This document shows positions 14,301 through 21,851 of a DNA stretch of 22,109 nt, one piece after another. Position 1 is the first letter of the stretch. Every line of letters begins with the position of its first letter. The stretch is from Spirochaetaceae bacterium. GTDB lineage: Bacteria; Spirochaetota; Spirochaetia; Treponematales; Breznakiellaceae. Below the pieces are notes generated by a model. The model ran no database searches. It worked only from the letters and a program-made list of their open reading frames with translations, and was not told the DNA's origin. The position numbers were made by a program, and so were the translations under genes. The stretch is from the NCBI GenBank assembly GCA_031278295.1, contig JAITKQ010000095.1:1-22109 (forward strand), written 5' to 3'.

Positions 14301-14363
14301 AATGCGTCAACTTTGTTGACGTACCAACTTTGTTGACGTGTCAACAAAGTTGACATTCGCATT
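14301..14363. repeat. Interrupted long inverted repeat built of GTCAAC...GTTGAC units
   Basis: AATGCG (14301-14306) pairs with CGCATT (14358-14363) and the following 14 bases (14307-14320) pair with 14340-14353, leaving a four-base bulge (14354-14357) and a 19-base loop. The loop itself holds another copy of the unit, so several alternative folds are possible. Confidence 0.75.
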
Positions 14364-14434
14364 AAAGTAGCACCTATTGCGTCAATTCCTGTTGACGGGC
14401 CAACTCACGGTTGGCCTTGGCGCATTCGCATAAA

Positions 14435-14641
14435 TCACCGCTTCCTTAGCGGTTTATCCGCCGTCTGCTGACCAATCAGAGTATTGAGCCGGGCAATCTG
14501 CCGCCGCATAGTTCGTTTTTGAAGCGGATTATCAACGTGGCCAAGCACCAGTTGAAAGCGAAGCTCAAGGTACTTCCTGTTAAGCTCGTCCCGTTTGGCT
14601 TTAAGCTCGGCAAGGGTCAGATTTTTGAACGAATTCTTCAC
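14435..14641 (-). CDS. rpmC: 50S ribosomal protein L29
   Basis: L29 (uL29), next to the tunnel exit and part of the docking area for trigger factor and SRP. The 68 residues (KNSFKNLTLAELKAKRDELN, then LELRFQLVLGHVDNPLQKRT) fit the family. The start is GTG at 14641, right after the rplP stop, with GGGGGG five bases upstream. An ATG-based extension to 14710 would overlap rplP by 68 bases and is rejected. Confidence 0.95.
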   Translation of the reverse strand: MKNSFKNLTLAELKAKRDELNRKYLELRFQLVLGHVDNPLQKRTMRRQIARLNTLIGQQTADKPLRKR

Positions 14642-14642
14642 C

Positions 14643-15068
14643 TCAGCCCCCCAGCTCAAAGTCAGCGCGAACAACAAATTTTGTCTTGATCGGAAGTTTT
14701 GACCCGGCAAGTTTCATAGCCTGTGACGCAAGCTCTTTGTCAACGCCGCCAAGCTCGAACATCACCGTACCCGGCTTAACCACCGCCACCCAATATTCCG
14801 GTGCGCCCTTACCCTTACCCATGCGTGTATCGGCGGGCTTTTTGGTGTAAGGCTTATCGGGGAAAACCCGTATCCACAGTTTTCCGCCGCGTTTGATGTG
14901 CCTGTTCATCGCGACGCGGGCCGCCTCTATCTGCCTGTTTGTAAGCCAAATACGTTCCAGCGCAACGAGGGCATACTCGCCAAAAACAACGGTATTACAC
15001 CTTGTGGCGTTTCCCGGCATATTTCCACGCTGAACCTTGCGGTATCTTACACGTTTAGGACTTAACAT
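14643..15068 (-). CDS. rplP: 50S ribosomal protein L16
   Basis: L16 (uL16), near the A-site tRNA elbow. The 141 residues begin MLSPKRVRYRKVQRGNMPGN and include LTNRQIEAARVAMNRHIKRG GKLWIRVFPDKPYTKKPADT and the RMGKGKGAPEYWVAVVKPG segment. Length is standard. It lies nine bases after rpsC. Confidence 0.98.
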   Translation of the reverse strand: MLSPKRVRYRKVQRGNMPGNATRCNTVVFGEYALVALERIWLTNRQIEAARVAMNRHIKRGGKLWIRVFPDKPYTKKPADTRMGKGKGAPEYWVAVVKPGTVMFELGGVDKELASQAMKLAGSKLPIKTKFVVRADFELGG

Positions 15069-15077
15069 CGTTTACCC

Positions 15078-15788
15078 CTATTCTCCGGTCCTGACAGGAG
15101 TCCTGTCCCTGCGTTTGCGGACTATGGCGCCCGCATCCTCTTTCTGTTCCTTGCCGTACTTCATGCCGTTGTACACCCACACCTTTACGCCTATCGCGCC
15201 GAAAGTAGTATGGGCCTCCGCAAAGCCATATTCAATATCGGCCCGCAGGGTATGAAGCGGGATGCGCCCCTCTTTCGCCTCTTCCGTGCGGGACATTTCG
15301 GCCCCGCCCAAGCGACCCGAAAGCCTAACCTTGACGCCCTGCGCGTTACCCTTCTTGATCGCGTTGCCTATCGCCTGTTTCATCGTCCTGCGGAACGAAC
15401 CGCGGGCAAGCAGTTGACGGGCAATATTCTGCGCTACAATCTGGGCGTTGTTATCCGCGTTGCGTACCTCTTTTATCTTGAGCTGAATCTTCTTACTGAC
15501 AAGTTTTTGCAGTTCAAGCCCTATCTTTTCTATATTCGCGCCTTTGACCCCGATTATCACGCCGGGGCGGGCGGTATGAATAACAATCGTTATACGTTGC
15601 GGATGGCGGATTATCTCCAGTTCCGCTATGTCCGAACCCTTGGTCTCCGGCATTTTGACGATATAGGAACGCAGTTTAAGGTCTTCATGCAGAGCTGTCG
15701 CATAAGATTTGGGTTCGACATACCAGCGAGAAGACCAGGTACGATTGATGCCCACACGCAATCCTATTGGATTTACTTTTTGTCCCAC
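15078..15788 (-). CDS. rpsC: 30S ribosomal protein S3
   Basis: S3 (uS3) at the mRNA entry channel. The 236 residues start MGQKVNPIGLRVGINRTWSS RWY; a KH domain carries the GxxG loop in PGVIIGVKGANIEKI (about 75-90), and the C-terminal domain has SGRLGGAEMSRTEEAKEGRI and GVKVWVYNG. A short Arg-rich tail follows. Length is usual. Confidence 0.98.
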   Translation of the reverse strand: MGQKVNPIGLRVGINRTWSSRWYVEPKSYATALHEDLKLRSYIVKMPETKGSDIAELEIIRHPQRITIVIHTARPGVIIGVKGANIEKIGLELQKLVSKKIQLKIKEVRNADNNAQIVAQNIARQLLARGSFRRTMKQAIGNAIKKGNAQGVKVRLSGRLGGAEMSRTEEAKEGRIPLHTLRADIEYGFAEAHTTFGAIGVKVWVYNGMKYGKEQKEDAGAIVRKRRDRTPVRTGE

Positions 15789-15803
15789 ATTAAACTCCCG
15801 TCC

Positions 15804-16145
15804 TTATGTCTTGTCAACAACAACAGTTATATGACAGAGCCGTTTTAACAGCATATCCGCCCTACCCCGCGCCCTGCACCAGAGCCGTTTCATACGCGGA
15901 CCGTCATCAATCATTATTTCCCTAACATACAGCATATCTTCCTCAAGATATTTGTTAACATTCAACGCATTCGCGCCTGCCGATTTGAGCGTTTTACGTA
16001 CCAGCCTGGCACCCTTATGCGGCATATTTTCCAAAATAGAAATCGCTTCCGTATACGTTTTCCGCCTTATAAGATTCGCCACCGGACGTATCTTGTACGG
16101 TGAACAAATTAAAAACTTCGATACTGCCTTATACCCGTCTGCCAT
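15804..16145 (-). CDS. rplV: 50S ribosomal protein L22
   Basis: L22 (uL22) lines the peptide exit tunnel. The 113 residues show SPYKIRPVANLIRRKTYTEA, SAGANALNVNKYLEEDMLYV and RMKRLWCRARGRADMLLKRL, with the tunnel-loop region kept. The start is ATG at 16145, preceded by AGGATGATAAG. A 223-base repeat-bearing spacer separates it from rpsS. Confidence 0.97.
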   Translation of the reverse strand: MADGYKAVSKFLICSPYKIRPVANLIRRKTYTEAISILENMPHKGARLVRKTLKSAGANALNVNKYLEEDMLYVREIMIDDGPRMKRLWCRARGRADMLLKRLCHITVVVDKT

Positions 16146-16192
16146 CTTATCATCCTAAAATTTGCCGGCTACCTTAGTCAAACCAAAATCCA

Positions 16193-16365
16193 CTAAAAGC
16201 CTTTTTTCGCCCCTGCCGACACCACATAGCGCCGGCCTTACCCCTAAAAGCCTTTTTTCGGCCCTGCCGACATCATCGATAGCGCCTACTTTACCAAACA
16301 ACCTTTTTTCCGGCCCTGCCGACACCACATAGCGCCGACTTTACCAGACAACCTTTTTCCGGCCC
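16193..16365. repeat. Tandem repeat, about 51-52 bases, 3 full plus 1 partial copy, in the rpsS-rplV spacer
   Basis: The core CCCTGCCGAC recurs at 16211, 16262 and 16314, spacing 51 and 52, and the T-rich CCTTTTTT element precedes each copy, with a fourth at about 16351-16356 followed by CCGGCCC. Copies share the T-rich element, CCCTGCCGACA and AGCGCC; copies 1 and 2 have AAAAGCC in front, copies 3 and 4 ACAACC. Copy 1 and copy 3 share GCCGACACCACATAGCGCCG exactly; copy 2 differs there. The spacer as a whole is 16146-16368 and holds no supported gene. Confidence 0.9.
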
Positions 16366-16368
16366 CCG

Positions 16369-16647
16369 TTACTTTGAGGCCTTTTTGTCGGAACCTGAAT
16401 GCCCACGAAAAATCCGCGTGGGCGAAAATTCACCCAGCTTATGCCCGACAAGATTCTCGGTTATGTACACCGGCACCCATGTTTTTCCGTTATAAACCGA
16501 GACTGTTATGCCTACCATTTCGGGAATGATCGTAGAACAGCGTGAATAGGTCTTGACCATACGCCGTTCCGTTGACTTACTCATCTCCAAAACTTTTTTG
16601 TACAAGCTCTTTTCAATGAAAGGTCCTTTCTTTATCGATCGCGACAC
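16369..16647 (-). CDS. rpsS: 30S ribosomal protein S19
   Basis: S19 (uS19) of the 30S head. The 92 residues begin with the standard MSRSIKKGPFIEKSLYKKVL and end with GHKLGEFSPTRIFRGHSGSD KKASK. The start is GTG at 16647, with a GGGGTAGAG region upstream, 18 bases after rplB. Downstream lies the repeat array rather than rplV directly. Confidence 0.97.
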   Translation of the reverse strand: MSRSIKKGPFIEKSLYKKVLEMSKSTERRMVKTYSRCSTIIPEMVGITVSVYNGKTWVPVYITENLVGHKLGEFSPTRIFRGHSGSDKKASK

Positions 16648-16665
16648 CTCTACCCCTTACCCGTT

Positions 16666-17493
16666 CTATTTTTTCTTCCTGCGGCTCACGATGAAGCGCG
16701 AGGAAGCCTTGTGCTTGTCCCTTGTCTTATAGCCTTTTGTCGGCTGACCCCACGGCGTTACGGGATGTATACCCTTATTCTTGCCTTCGCCGCCGCCGTG
16801 CGGGTGGTCAACAGGGTTCATAACCATGCCGCGAACGGTCGGCCTTACGCCAAGCCAGCGTTTACGGCCTGCCTTTCCGTAACGGACATTCATATGATCC
16901 TCGTTACCGGCAACGCCGATAACTGCATAACACTTTTTGAAAATCATCCGCATCTCGCCGGAAGGCAGTTTTACAGTAACATAATCGCCGTCCTTGGCGG
17001 CGACCAACGCGGAAGCGCCGGCCGACCGGGCAAGTTGAGCGCCTTTTCCCAGCGTCAGTTCTATGTTATGCACGGTAAAACCAAGCGGTATATTCTCCAG
17101 CGGAAGGGCGTTACCCGGCTCTATCGGGGCCGAGGGACCGTTGAGTATCCTGCCGCCCACCTTTAGATCCTTTGGCGCTATGATATAACGCTTTTCACCG
17201 TCCGCATATACAACCAAGGCTATGTTTGCGCTACGGTTAGGATCGTACTCTATCGTGGCTACCTTAGCGGGGATGTTTATCTTGTCCCGTTTAAAGTCTA
17301 TTGTCCGGTAAAGCCTTTTATGACCGCCGCCCTTGTGACGTACGCTGATTCTTCCGTTAGAATCGCGCCCGGCGCGTTCTGCCCGTCCATGTGTCAGCGA
17401 TTTTTCGGGTTTCTTGGCGGTGAGGCCGGAAAAATCAAGGCTTTGCCACTGCCGCATACCGGAGGTAACCGGTTTGTATGTCTTGATACCCAC
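16666..17493 (-). CDS. rplB: 50S ribosomal protein L2
   Basis: L2 (uL2), next to the peptidyl transferase centre and needed for subunit association. The 275 residues have the N-terminal MGIKTYKPVTSGMRQWQSLD, a central RNA-binding domain and the conserved MNPVDHPHGGGEGKNKG loop, which carries the functionally important His. The start is GTG at 17493, one base after the rplW stop. Confidence 0.98.
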   Translation of the reverse strand: MGIKTYKPVTSGMRQWQSLDFSGLTAKKPEKSLTHGRAERAGRDSNGRISVRHKGGGHKRLYRTIDFKRDKINIPAKVATIEYDPNRSANIALVVYADGEKRYIIAPKDLKVGGRILNGPSAPIEPGNALPLENIPLGFTVHNIELTLGKGAQLARSAGASALVAAKDGDYVTVKLPSGEMRMIFKKCYAVIGVAGNEDHMNVRYGKAGRKRWLGVRPTVRGMVMNPVDHPHGGGEGKNKGIHPVTPWGQPTKGYKTRDKHKASSRFIVSRRKKK

Positions 17494-17494
17494 C

Positions 17495-17779
17495 CTAGAC
17501 TCCCTCGAACAACGTGATTTTTTCGTCTTTTGCCAACGTTACCACTGCTTTTTTCCACGTTGCCGTGTAACCCCGTTTGTAACGCTGACGCTTAGGCTTA
17601 CCGCCGACAATGGCCGTAGTGCAGGCCACCGGGTGCACGTTAAACAGCGCCCGCACCGCTTCCTTTATAAGGGGCTTGTTTGCCCTCATATCAACCTGAA
17701 AAACATAACGGCCGCTTTCGCGCAGAATATTTGTTTTTTCGGACAGTACCGGCCTTATCAGTATCTGCTCGTAGTTCAT
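17495..17779 (-). CDS. rplW: 50S ribosomal protein L23
   Basis: L23 (uL23), the tunnel-exit docking site for trigger factor and SRP. The 94 residues begin MNYEQILIRPVLSEKTNILR and continue YVFQVDMRANKPLIKEAVRA LFNV, then the KRQRYKRGYTATWKKAVVTL loop. The ATG overlaps the rplD stop by four bases (ATGA). Confidence 0.97.
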   Translation of the reverse strand: MNYEQILIRPVLSEKTNILRESGRYVFQVDMRANKPLIKEAVRALFNVHPVACTTAIVGGKPKRQRYKRGYTATWKKAVVTLAKDEKITLFEGV

Positions 17780-18456
17780 GCCTGCTCCCTCACCTTTACA
17801 TTCCGCCTGTTTTGACAGGCCGCGTAAAATTCACATATCTCTTTAGCCGCCGTCTCCAGCACAAAAACACGGCGTCCATAAAACAGATCGTGAACCCGCA
17901 GGCGGCTTGCTGAAAGAAAACTAAGCCACGGGATATTCCTGCCGGCGCGTTTTAACAGTTTGACGCGCTCCCTGTCGCTTTCGTTTTCGTTCAAGACCAT
18001 TACGGTACGTTCACCGGAACCGAAATTTTGAAGAATACCAAATAGATTTTTTGTTTTTCCATCTTCAATTTCAAAATCTTCGATAACCTTTAGCGTACCG
18101 GTATGCGCCTTAAGACTCAAAGCCGTCTTTACCGCGAGCCGTTTTGCCATTTTAGGCATTTTATACGAAAAGTCCCGTGGTTTTGGCCCGAAAACCGTGC
18201 CTCCGCCAACCAAAAGCGGCGATTTTTTATCGCCCCGTCGCGCCCGGCCCGTACCCTTTTGTTTGTAGGGCTTGGCGTTTGAACCGTGTACTTCGCCGCG
18301 ATCCTTGGTACAGGCCGTTCCGAGTCGTTTGTTGGCAAGTTCGTTGTTTATCGCGTACCAAAGAATACTTTCGTTTATTTTAAGACCAAAAACAGCATCG
18401 TCAAGGTTTATCTTTCGCAATTCCTGTCCGCCTGTTGAATATACCGCCGTCTCCAT
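17776..18456 (-). CDS. rplD: 50S ribosomal protein L4
   Basis: L4 (uL4) reaches into the exit tunnel; in E. coli it also represses the S10 operon. The 226 residues carry KPYKQKGTGRARRGDKKSPL (tunnel loop) and GGGTVFGPKPRDFSYKMPKM. Two ATG codons stand in a row; the second (18456) gives a TGATG overlap with rplC and a better spacing to AGAGGG, so it is chosen, but 18459 is possible. Confidence 0.96.
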   Translation of the reverse strand: METAVYSTGGQELRKINLDDAVFGLKINESILWYAINNELANKRLGTACTKDRGEVHGSNAKPYKQKGTGRARRGDKKSPLLVGGGTVFGPKPRDFSYKMPKMAKRLAVKTALSLKAHTGTLKVIEDFEIEDGKTKNLFGILQNFGSGERTVMVLNENESDRERVKLLKRAGRNIPWLSFLSASRLRVHDLFYGRRVFVLETAAKEICEFYAACQNRRNVKVREQA

Positions 18457-19085
18457 CATGCCCTCTGTTTCTTTACCGCCGCGCGAATCACGACGAGTCC
18501 TTTATTGACGCCCGGCACGGCGCCGCGTATCAAAATCAGTTGTTTTTCAACATCTATCTTTACCACACGGATATTCAGCGTGGTAACCTGCTCACGGCCC
18601 ATCCTGCCGGGAAGTTTTACATTTTTGAAAGTTTTATGCGGATAGGTTGATTGACCCGTTGAGCCCGGTTCACGGTGAAATTTGGAACCGTGGGTCTTTC
18701 GTCCGCCGCCGAAACCGTACCGCTTAACAACGCCCTGAAAGCCCTTGCCTTTTGAAACGCCTTGGACATCTACATAGCGGCAACCCTCCAGAATCTCTAC
18801 GCCCAGCGCGTCCCCCACCGCGCATTCCTTACTGAAACCGCGGAATTCCTTGATATGTTTTTTGGGAACGACACCTTCGGGAAACTGCCCGGCGTAAGGT
18901 TTTGTAATCCTGTTCGCTTTGGCATCGTCAACCCCAAGCAGTACAGCGTTGTAGCCGTTCGTTTCTTCGTTTTTTTGAGCTATCACAACATTGGGATCAA
19001 CGCGCAACACCGTTACCGGAACGAGGCTGCCTTCTTCGTCAAAAATCTGTGTCATACCCAATTTCCTGGCTAAAAGCCCTAACAT
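18456..19085 (-). CDS. rplC: 50S ribosomal protein L3
   Basis: L3 (uL3), whose loop nears the peptidyl transferase centre. The 209 residues begin MLGLLARKLGMTQIFDEEGS and include YVDVQGVSKGKGFQGVVKRY, the GFGGGRKTHGSKFHREPGS segment and KLPGRMGREQVTTLNIRVV. ATG at 19085 has AGGAG at normal spacing, preferred over an upstream frame reaching 19109. An 85-base spacer separates it from rpsJ. Confidence 0.97.
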   Translation of the reverse strand: MLGLLARKLGMTQIFDEEGSLVPVTVLRVDPNVVIAQKNEETNGYNAVLLGVDDAKANRITKPYAGQFPEGVVPKKHIKEFRGFSKECAVGDALGVEILEGCRYVDVQGVSKGKGFQGVVKRYGFGGGRKTHGSKFHREPGSTGQSTYPHKTFKNVKLPGRMGREQVTTLNIRVVKIDVEKQLILIRGAVPGVNKGLVVIRAAVKKQRA

Positions 19086-19170
19086 TATATTTCTCCTGCA
19101 CGGCGCCAAACGGCTGAAACCTTATATAAACAACACGCAAGCGTTTACATAAACAAGGCGTATGAACCGG

Positions 19171-19479
19171 CTATTGTTTTATCTCTACGTCCACCCCGGC
19201 GGGAAGCTCAAGTTTCATAAGGGAATCCATCACCTCCGGTGACGGTTCAATGATGTCGATAAGACGTTTGTGCGTCCTCATCTCAAACTGCTCGCGGGCC
19301 TTTTTATTCACATGAGGTGAACGCAACACCGTAATCTTGTTTATTCTGGTAGGAAGCGGGATTGGCCCCGTTATCTTGGCCCCCGCTTTCACCACCGTCG
19401 TTACGATCGATTTGGCGCTTTGATCTATCAACTCAACATCGAAACCGCGTAACCTTACGCGAATCCGCTCCTTGGTCAT
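19171..19479 (-). CDS. rpsJ: 30S ribosomal protein S10
   Basis: S10 (uS10), a head protein of the 30S and in other bacteria a NusB partner in antitermination. The 102 residues begin MTKERIRVRLRGFDVELIDQ and include the flexible loop GPIPLPTRINKITVLRSPHV NKKAREQFEMRTHKRL. ATG at 19479 follows GGAGGAAAG; a longer frame to 19497 contains that binding site itself and is rejected. It is preceded by tuf, with an 82-base gap. Confidence 0.97.
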   Translation of the reverse strand: MTKERIRVRLRGFDVELIDQSAKSIVTTVVKAGAKITGPIPLPTRINKITVLRSPHVNKKAREQFEMRTHKRLIDIIEPSPEVMDSLMKLELPAGVDVEIKQ

Positions 19480-19561
19480 CTTTCCTCCGGAAGACAAAAC
19501 AGCGTAGAGGGCTGACGCGGCGCGTTCACCGTGACCGTCCCTGCCGTCTTCACTCGAATCC

Positions 19562-20764
19562 TTACTCTAAAATTTCCGTAACCTGTCCGGAAGCGACGGT
19601 TTTTCCGCCCTCACGAATGGCAAAACGCAAGCCTTTCTCCATCGCTATAGGATGGATAAGTTCGCCCTGAATCTCGGTATTATCGCCTGGCATGACCATC
19701 TTTTCGCCGGCTTTCGCTTCACCGGGAAGGGTAACCGTACCTGTAATATCGGTTGTACGGAAATAGAACTGTGGTCTGTAGCCTGTGAAAAACGGCGTCT
19801 TGCGCCCGCCCTCCTCCTGCGAAAGGCAGTATATCTGCCCTTTGAATTTGAAATGCGGTGTGATCGAACCGGGTTTTGCGAGAACCTGACCGCGCTCAAC
19901 TTCTTTTTTGTCTATGCCGCGAAGGAGCGCCCCGATATTGTCGCCGGACTGACCCTCGTCAAGCAATTTATTGAACATTTCTATACCGGTTACAACGGTT
20001 TTTCTGGTTGGTTTTATGCCGACAATCTCGACTTCCTCGTTCAATTTGATAACACCGCGCTCAATCTTTCCGGTAACAACGGTTCCACGCCCCTGAATAG
20101 TGAACACATCCTCGATAGGCATAAGGAAAGGTTTGTCGATATCGCGGACAGGATCAGGGAAGTAGGTGTCCATAGCTTCGAGTAACTCGTCAATACATTT
20201 TACCGCTTCGGCATTATCCGGCTCGGACATAGCCTTGAACGCCGAACCTTTGATGATGGGGATCTCCTTTCCGGGGAAGCCGTTGGCTGTAAGTACATCC
20301 CGGACTTCTTCTTCCACAAGGTCTATCAATTCCGGGTCTTCCAGTTGATCAACCTTGTTGAGGAATACGATCATGTTGGGAACGCCTACCTGACGGGCGA
20401 GGATGATATGCTCACGAGTCTGGGGCATGACCGAATCGGGCGCCGAAACGACCAATACCGCGCCGTCCATCTGCGCCGCACCGGTAATCATGTTCTTGAT
20501 ATAGTCGGCGTGACCTGGGCAGTCGATATGGGCGTAGTGCCTTTTCTCGGATTGATACTCCAAATGCCGCGTGTTGATCGTGATGCCACGCGCCTTCTCT
20601 TCCGGCGCGTTGTCAATCTCGTCATATTTCATAACCTTGTCACCATACTTCTTTCCGCAGTGCATGGTGATCGCGGCGGACAGCGTTGTCTTTCCGTGAT
20701 CGACGTGTCCAATGGTCCCGACATTCATGTGAATTTTTGTTCTATTGAACTTATCTTTTGCCAT
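19562..20764 (-). CDS. tuf: Translation elongation factor Tu
   Basis: EF-Tu delivers aminoacyl-tRNA to the ribosome as a GTP complex. The 400 residues show all GTPase motifs: GHVDHGKT (19-26), the effector segment KARGITINTRHLEYQS, DCPGH, NKVD and GSA. Domains II and III follow (GRGTVVTGKIERGVI; GYRPQFYFRTTDITGTVTLP; LRFAIREGGKTVASGQVTEI LE). The N-terminal FNRTKIHMNVGTIGHVDHGK and DEIDNAPEEKARGITINTRH resemble treponeme EF-Tu. The ATG at 20764 has AAGGAGG eight to nine bases upstream. fusA does not stand between rpsG and tuf. Confidence 0.98.
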   Translation of the reverse strand: MAKDKFNRTKIHMNVGTIGHVDHGKTTLSAAITMHCGKKYGDKVMKYDEIDNAPEEKARGITINTRHLEYQSEKRHYAHIDCPGHADYIKNMITGAAQMDGAVLVVSAPDSVMPQTREHIILARQVGVPNMIVFLNKVDQLEDPELIDLVEEEVRDVLTANGFPGKEIPIIKGSAFKAMSEPDNAEAVKCIDELLEAMDTYFPDPVRDIDKPFLMPIEDVFTIQGRGTVVTGKIERGVIKLNEEVEIVGIKPTRKTVVTGIEMFNKLLDEGQSGDNIGALLRGIDKKEVERGQVLAKPGSITPHFKFKGQIYCLSQEEGGRKTPFFTGYRPQFYFRTTDITGTVTLPGEAKAGEKMVMPGDNTEIQGELIHPIAMEKGLRFAIREGGKTVASGQVTEILE

Positions 20765-21065
20765 CTCGTGCTCCTCCTTACAATTTTGGGCACATTTTTT
20801 GTAGCGGTTTTTAATTTAGCATAACGGTAAAAGTTACGCTAGATACCGCCCCGTTTTCACGCTCCACAAGAGTTTCTGAAAACGGCTTTATGACACCGTC
20901 TATTTACTGATAAACGGCCTTGTTTAGCTTTTGGGGGACAGACTAACAGCGGCGTGATCTTACCGCGAGAAGCGAATCACACCTTCGATTTGCCATGTCC
21001 ACCTATCCCGTCAGGGTAAACCGCTGACGATCGGTTTGGATTATGCTGTAACCGCAATGCGCGGC
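20765..21065 (-). promoter_or_regulatory. Long, structured 5' leader of tuf and the ribosomal cluster
   Basis: About 300 bases separate the candidate promoter from the tuf start and contain no supported gene. Stem-loops seen: a 9-bp perfect stem (20851-20859 with 20877-20885), a GGTGTGAT/ATCACGCC stem with one wobble (about 20958-20986 on the minus strand), and a CGTCAG/CTGACG stem near 21012-21032. No T-run typical of an attenuator was found. A leader this long is often regulatory, but I recognise no known riboswitch. Confidence 0.5.
20851..20885. other. 9-bp perfect stem-loop in the tuf leader
   Basis: CCGTTTTCA (20851-20859) and TGAAAACGG (20877-20885) pair perfectly around a 17-base loop. 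Confidence 0.7.
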
Positions 21066-21071
21066 ATTATA
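21066..21071 (-). promoter_or_regulatory. Second -10 element (TATAAT) downstream of the tuf promoter
   Basis: A perfect TATAAT lies 17 bases beyond the TTTAAT hexamer (21089-21094), which would act as its weak -35. Tandem start sites, or a single start from this -10, are both possible. Confidence 0.45.
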
Positions 21072-21088
21072 CTTAACTTAACCCTTTT

Positions 21089-21117
21089 ATTAAAACGCTG
21101 TTTAACAAAAATGTCAA
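21089..21117 (-). promoter_or_regulatory. Sigma-70 type promoter upstream of tuf
   Basis: On the minus strand a perfect -35 TTGACA (21112-21117) is followed after exactly 17 bases by TTTAAT (21089-21094), one mismatch from consensus. This predicts transcription from about 21081 through tuf and the ribosomal cluster. Confidence 0.75.
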
Positions 21118-21119
21118 GT

Positions 21120-21360
21120 CACCCAACCCCGCCAATACTACAGGGGGCGTTGCGGGGGCAAGGCGGATTGCATGGCAACCCAAACCCGCTTTCACACCCC
21201 CGCTGAGGGGGGCGGCGAAAGGCCGACTAAACCCGCAAGCGGGCGGCGCGGCTGTAACCAAGGGGGAAGGCGGAGGATTTTACCGCCGTGCCAGCCGCTC
21301 CTTCCGGGCCAAAGGCTGCACCGCAGCCTTTGGAAATACCTTCCCCCCTTATACCCCCGG
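21120..21360. repeat. GC-rich block of nested dyads between rpsG and the tuf promoter
   Basis: Dyads seen: CCCGC-AA-GCGGG (21232-21243), CCCCC/GGGGG around GCTGA (21196-21212 region), GGCGG/CCGCC (21269-21286), an 11-bp perfect stem CCAAAGGCTGC/GCAGCCTTTGG with a three-base loop (21309-21333), and an outer AAGGGGGAAGG / CCTTCCCCCCTT pair (21260-21270 and 21339-21350). The G-rich and C-rich composition differs from flanking DNA. It looks like an intergenic repeat element. No T-run supports a terminator for rpsG. Short open frames here are not believable genes. Confidence 0.65.
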
Positions 21361-21371
21361 TTATTATTACA

Positions 21372-21842
21372 CTACCACCGGTAGTGTGTAAAGGCCTTGT
21401 TCGCCTCGGCGTTCTTGTGGGTTTCCTCCTTCTTTTTGAAGGCGGCTCCCGTACCGTTGTAAGCGTCCAACAACTCGGTCGCCAGGCGTCCGTCCATACC
21501 GTGACCGGTACGTGTACGGGCGGCTTTTATTATCCAGCGCATCCCCAGTGCCTCACGGCGGGATTCACGTATTTCGACGGGCACCTGGTATGTCGCGCCG
21601 CCCACACGGCGGGATTTGACTTCGACAACCGGCTTGACGTTCTCTATAGCCTTGAGGAATACCTCCAGCGGCTCCTTGTCCGTCTTGCCGCGCAGGGTTT
21701 CCAATGCGCCGTGTACGATACGCAGGCTGACCGAACGCTTGCCTTCCCACATCATGCGGTTGACAAACTTGGAAACTACAACGCTGTTATACCTGGGATC
21801 CGGCTGAACGCCGCGATCTATCGCTTTCTTTTTTCTACCCAT
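21372..21842 (-). CDS. rpsG: 30S ribosomal protein S7
   Basis: S7 (uS7), primary binder of the 16S head domain near the E site; in E. coli it represses the str operon. The 156 residues begin MGRKKKAIDRGVQPDPRYNS VVVSKFVNRMM and include KPVVEVKSRRVGGATYQVPV and the AFTHYRW end. It starts nine bases after rpsL and is followed by the GC-rich repeat block instead of fusA. Confidence 0.98.
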   Translation of the reverse strand: MGRKKKAIDRGVQPDPRYNSVVVSKFVNRMMWEGKRSVSLRIVHGALETLRGKTDKEPLEVFLKAIENVKPVVEVKSRRVGGATYQVPVEIRESRREALGMRWIIKAARTRTGHGMDGRLATELLDAYNGTGAAFKKKEETHKNAEANKAFTHYRW

Positions 21843-21851
21843 GATTATACC

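Larger units (their letters stand above)
14180..14434. repeat. Repeat-bearing spacer between rpmC and rpsQ
   Basis: No coding sequence is supported in these 255 bases. Contents: a perfect 15-bp hairpin (14241-14278), then from about 14301 to 14416 a run of CAAC...GTTG dyads. Copies: 14306-14320 (GTCAACTTTGTTGAC), 14325-14337 (CAACTTTGTTGAC), 14340-14354 (the same 15-mer, inverted), 14381-14396 (diverged), and 14398-14416 (a GGCCAAC/GTTGGCC stem). The block looks like an inserted or expanded palindromic element (REP or MITE type) rather than a normal spacer. Confidence 0.75.

Noticed and set aside
15210..15848. 212-residue open frame on the + strand
   Set aside because: Antisense to rpsC and the end of rplV; composition is that of a mirrored ribosomal gene.
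16240..16330. Possible short peptides encoded by the rpsS-rplV repeats
   Set aside because: Frames such as one starting ATGTGGTGTCGG exist, but no ribosome binding site is placed and copies are not kept in frame.
16193..16365. CRISPR array
   Set aside because: The repeats are head to tail with no distinct unique spacers and only about 3.4 copies.
21073..21261. 62-residue minus-strand frame upstream of tuf
   Set aside because: It lies in the GC-rich dyad block and over the promoter, with no binding site; likely chance.
21309..21333. Terminator after rpsG
   Set aside because: The stem is perfect, but no T-run follows on the minus strand.
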